Shown: one piece after another, positions 5,808 to 6,078 of the stretch
Layout of the letters: each line of letters begins with the position of its first letter
How positions within the stretch are numbered: position 1 is the stretch's first letter
Assembly (NCBI GenBank): GCA_026692885.1
Contig: JAPLNJ010000860.1
Coordinates: 1 to 6,078, forward strand
Reading direction: 5' to 3'
DNA: 6,078 bases
Origin: Planctomycetota bacterium
GTDB taxonomy: Bacteria > Planctomycetota > Planctomycetia > Pirellulales > Pirellulaceae
The notes under the pieces: model-generated
Told to the model about the DNA's origin: nothing
What the model saw: only the letters and a program-made list of their open reading frames with translations
Databases searched by the model: none
Made by a program: the position numbers and the translations under genes

Positions 5808-6078
5808 ATGACCCCACAATCACGTCCTAAAGTGCAATTGTTCACCGACGGCGGTTGCAGCGGCAACCCCGGCCCCGGCGGCTGGGCCTTCATCCTGCGG
5901 CACGCGGCGACCAGCAAAGCAAAGGAATCCTCCGGCGCGGACCCGAACACGACCAACAATCGCATGGAGTTGCTGGCGGTGATCCGCGGTTTGGAGGCCC
6001 TGACCTGTCCCTGCGACGTAGAAGTGGTGACCGACAGCGAATATGTTGGCAAGGGCTTGAGTCAGTTGATGGCCAAGT
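5808..6078 (+). CDS. rnhA: Ribonuclease HI, N-terminal 90 codons, cut by the right edge
   Basis: Ribonuclease HI cuts the RNA strand of RNA-DNA hybrids in the cytoplasm, clearing R-loops and primers. The frame from ATG 5808 opens with [21 protein letters not shown], the signature first strand and loop of the family. The catalytic acids present are D14 (FTDGG), E54 ([10 protein letters not shown]) and D76 (VTDSEYV), with the family's 22-residue spacing between the last two. The remaining histidine and aspartate of the active site lie beyond the window. GGAG at 5801-5804 is only 3 nt from the ATG, which is unusually close, but no other start fits the N-terminus. The gene lies 177 bp downstream of the kinase gene on the same strand, with the repeat cluster between, so a shared transcript is possible but not indicated. 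Confidence 0.96.
   Translation, partial: MTPQSRPKVQLFTDGGCSGNPGPGGWAFILRHAATSKAKESSGADPNTTNNRMELLAVIRGLEALTCPCDVEVVTDSEYVGKGLSQLMAK

Noticed and set aside
3753..5810. Shared GAGACCATG start context of the kinase and rnhA genes
   Set aside because: The match is short and consists mostly of a Shine-Dalgarno-like GAG and the start codon; two cases do not show a rule.
5627..5830. 67-codon plus-strand frame after the kinase gene
   Set aside because: It overlaps the kinase stop and the rnhA start and translates the repeat cluster.
5132..6052. 306-codon minus-strand frame spanning kinase end, repeat cluster and rnhA
   Set aside because: It crosses two well-identified plus-strand genes and the palindromic repeats, and its translation is low in recognisable protein features.

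Overview
The window reads as GC-rich bacterial chromosome with ordinary gene density: three complete genes, two genes cut by the window edges, and two repeat-rich intergenic gaps. The organism is not fixed by any marker here. A planctomycete (Pirellulales-like) is my best guess. It rests on three things: a short-type glucan phosphorylase with an N-terminal DUF3417 domain, a histidine kinase with a periplasmic c-type heme sensor, and AGAATTCTGG/TTCGCC-type intergenic repeats of a kind I associate with that phylum. This is inference, not proof.

Left half, minus strand, read from right to left: an alpha-glucan (glycogen) phosphorylase gene (glgP, start best placed at 3377) is followed after 22 bp by an M24-family Xaa-Pro peptidase gene. 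About 20 bp further on is a good ribosome-binding site and ATG for a third gene, of which only nine codons lie in the window. The tight spacing suggests one transcription unit. A possible promoter (TTGACA, 18 bp, TACGAA) precedes glgP, and its -35 box contains the TTG that a longest-ORF call would use as the start codon.

Centre, 3378-3758: the gap between the divergent glgP and kinase genes holds a 160-bp nested imperfect palindrome, with 58 of 63 arm positions matching. It is bordered by a 7-bp direct repeat, GCGCCGA, as expected for a MITE-like or other palindromic mobile element with a target-site duplication. It lies about 40 bp upstream of the kinase start.

Right half, plus strand: a 623-residue membrane histidine kinase has one transmembrane segment, a roughly 200-residue periplasmic region with a single CxxCH heme-attachment motif (DUF3365/Tll0287-like), a second transmembrane segment, HAMP, a coiled coil, HisKA and HATPase_c. 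No response regulator is visible nearby, so it looks like an orphan redox or gas sensor. A 177-bp gap with a second, unrelated palindromic repeat cluster follows, and then the first 90 codons of ribonuclease HI (rnhA) run off the right edge.

The most noteworthy items are the heme-type sensor kinase, which has no cysteine available as the distal ligand known from Tll0287, and the palindromic element inserted just upstream of it.
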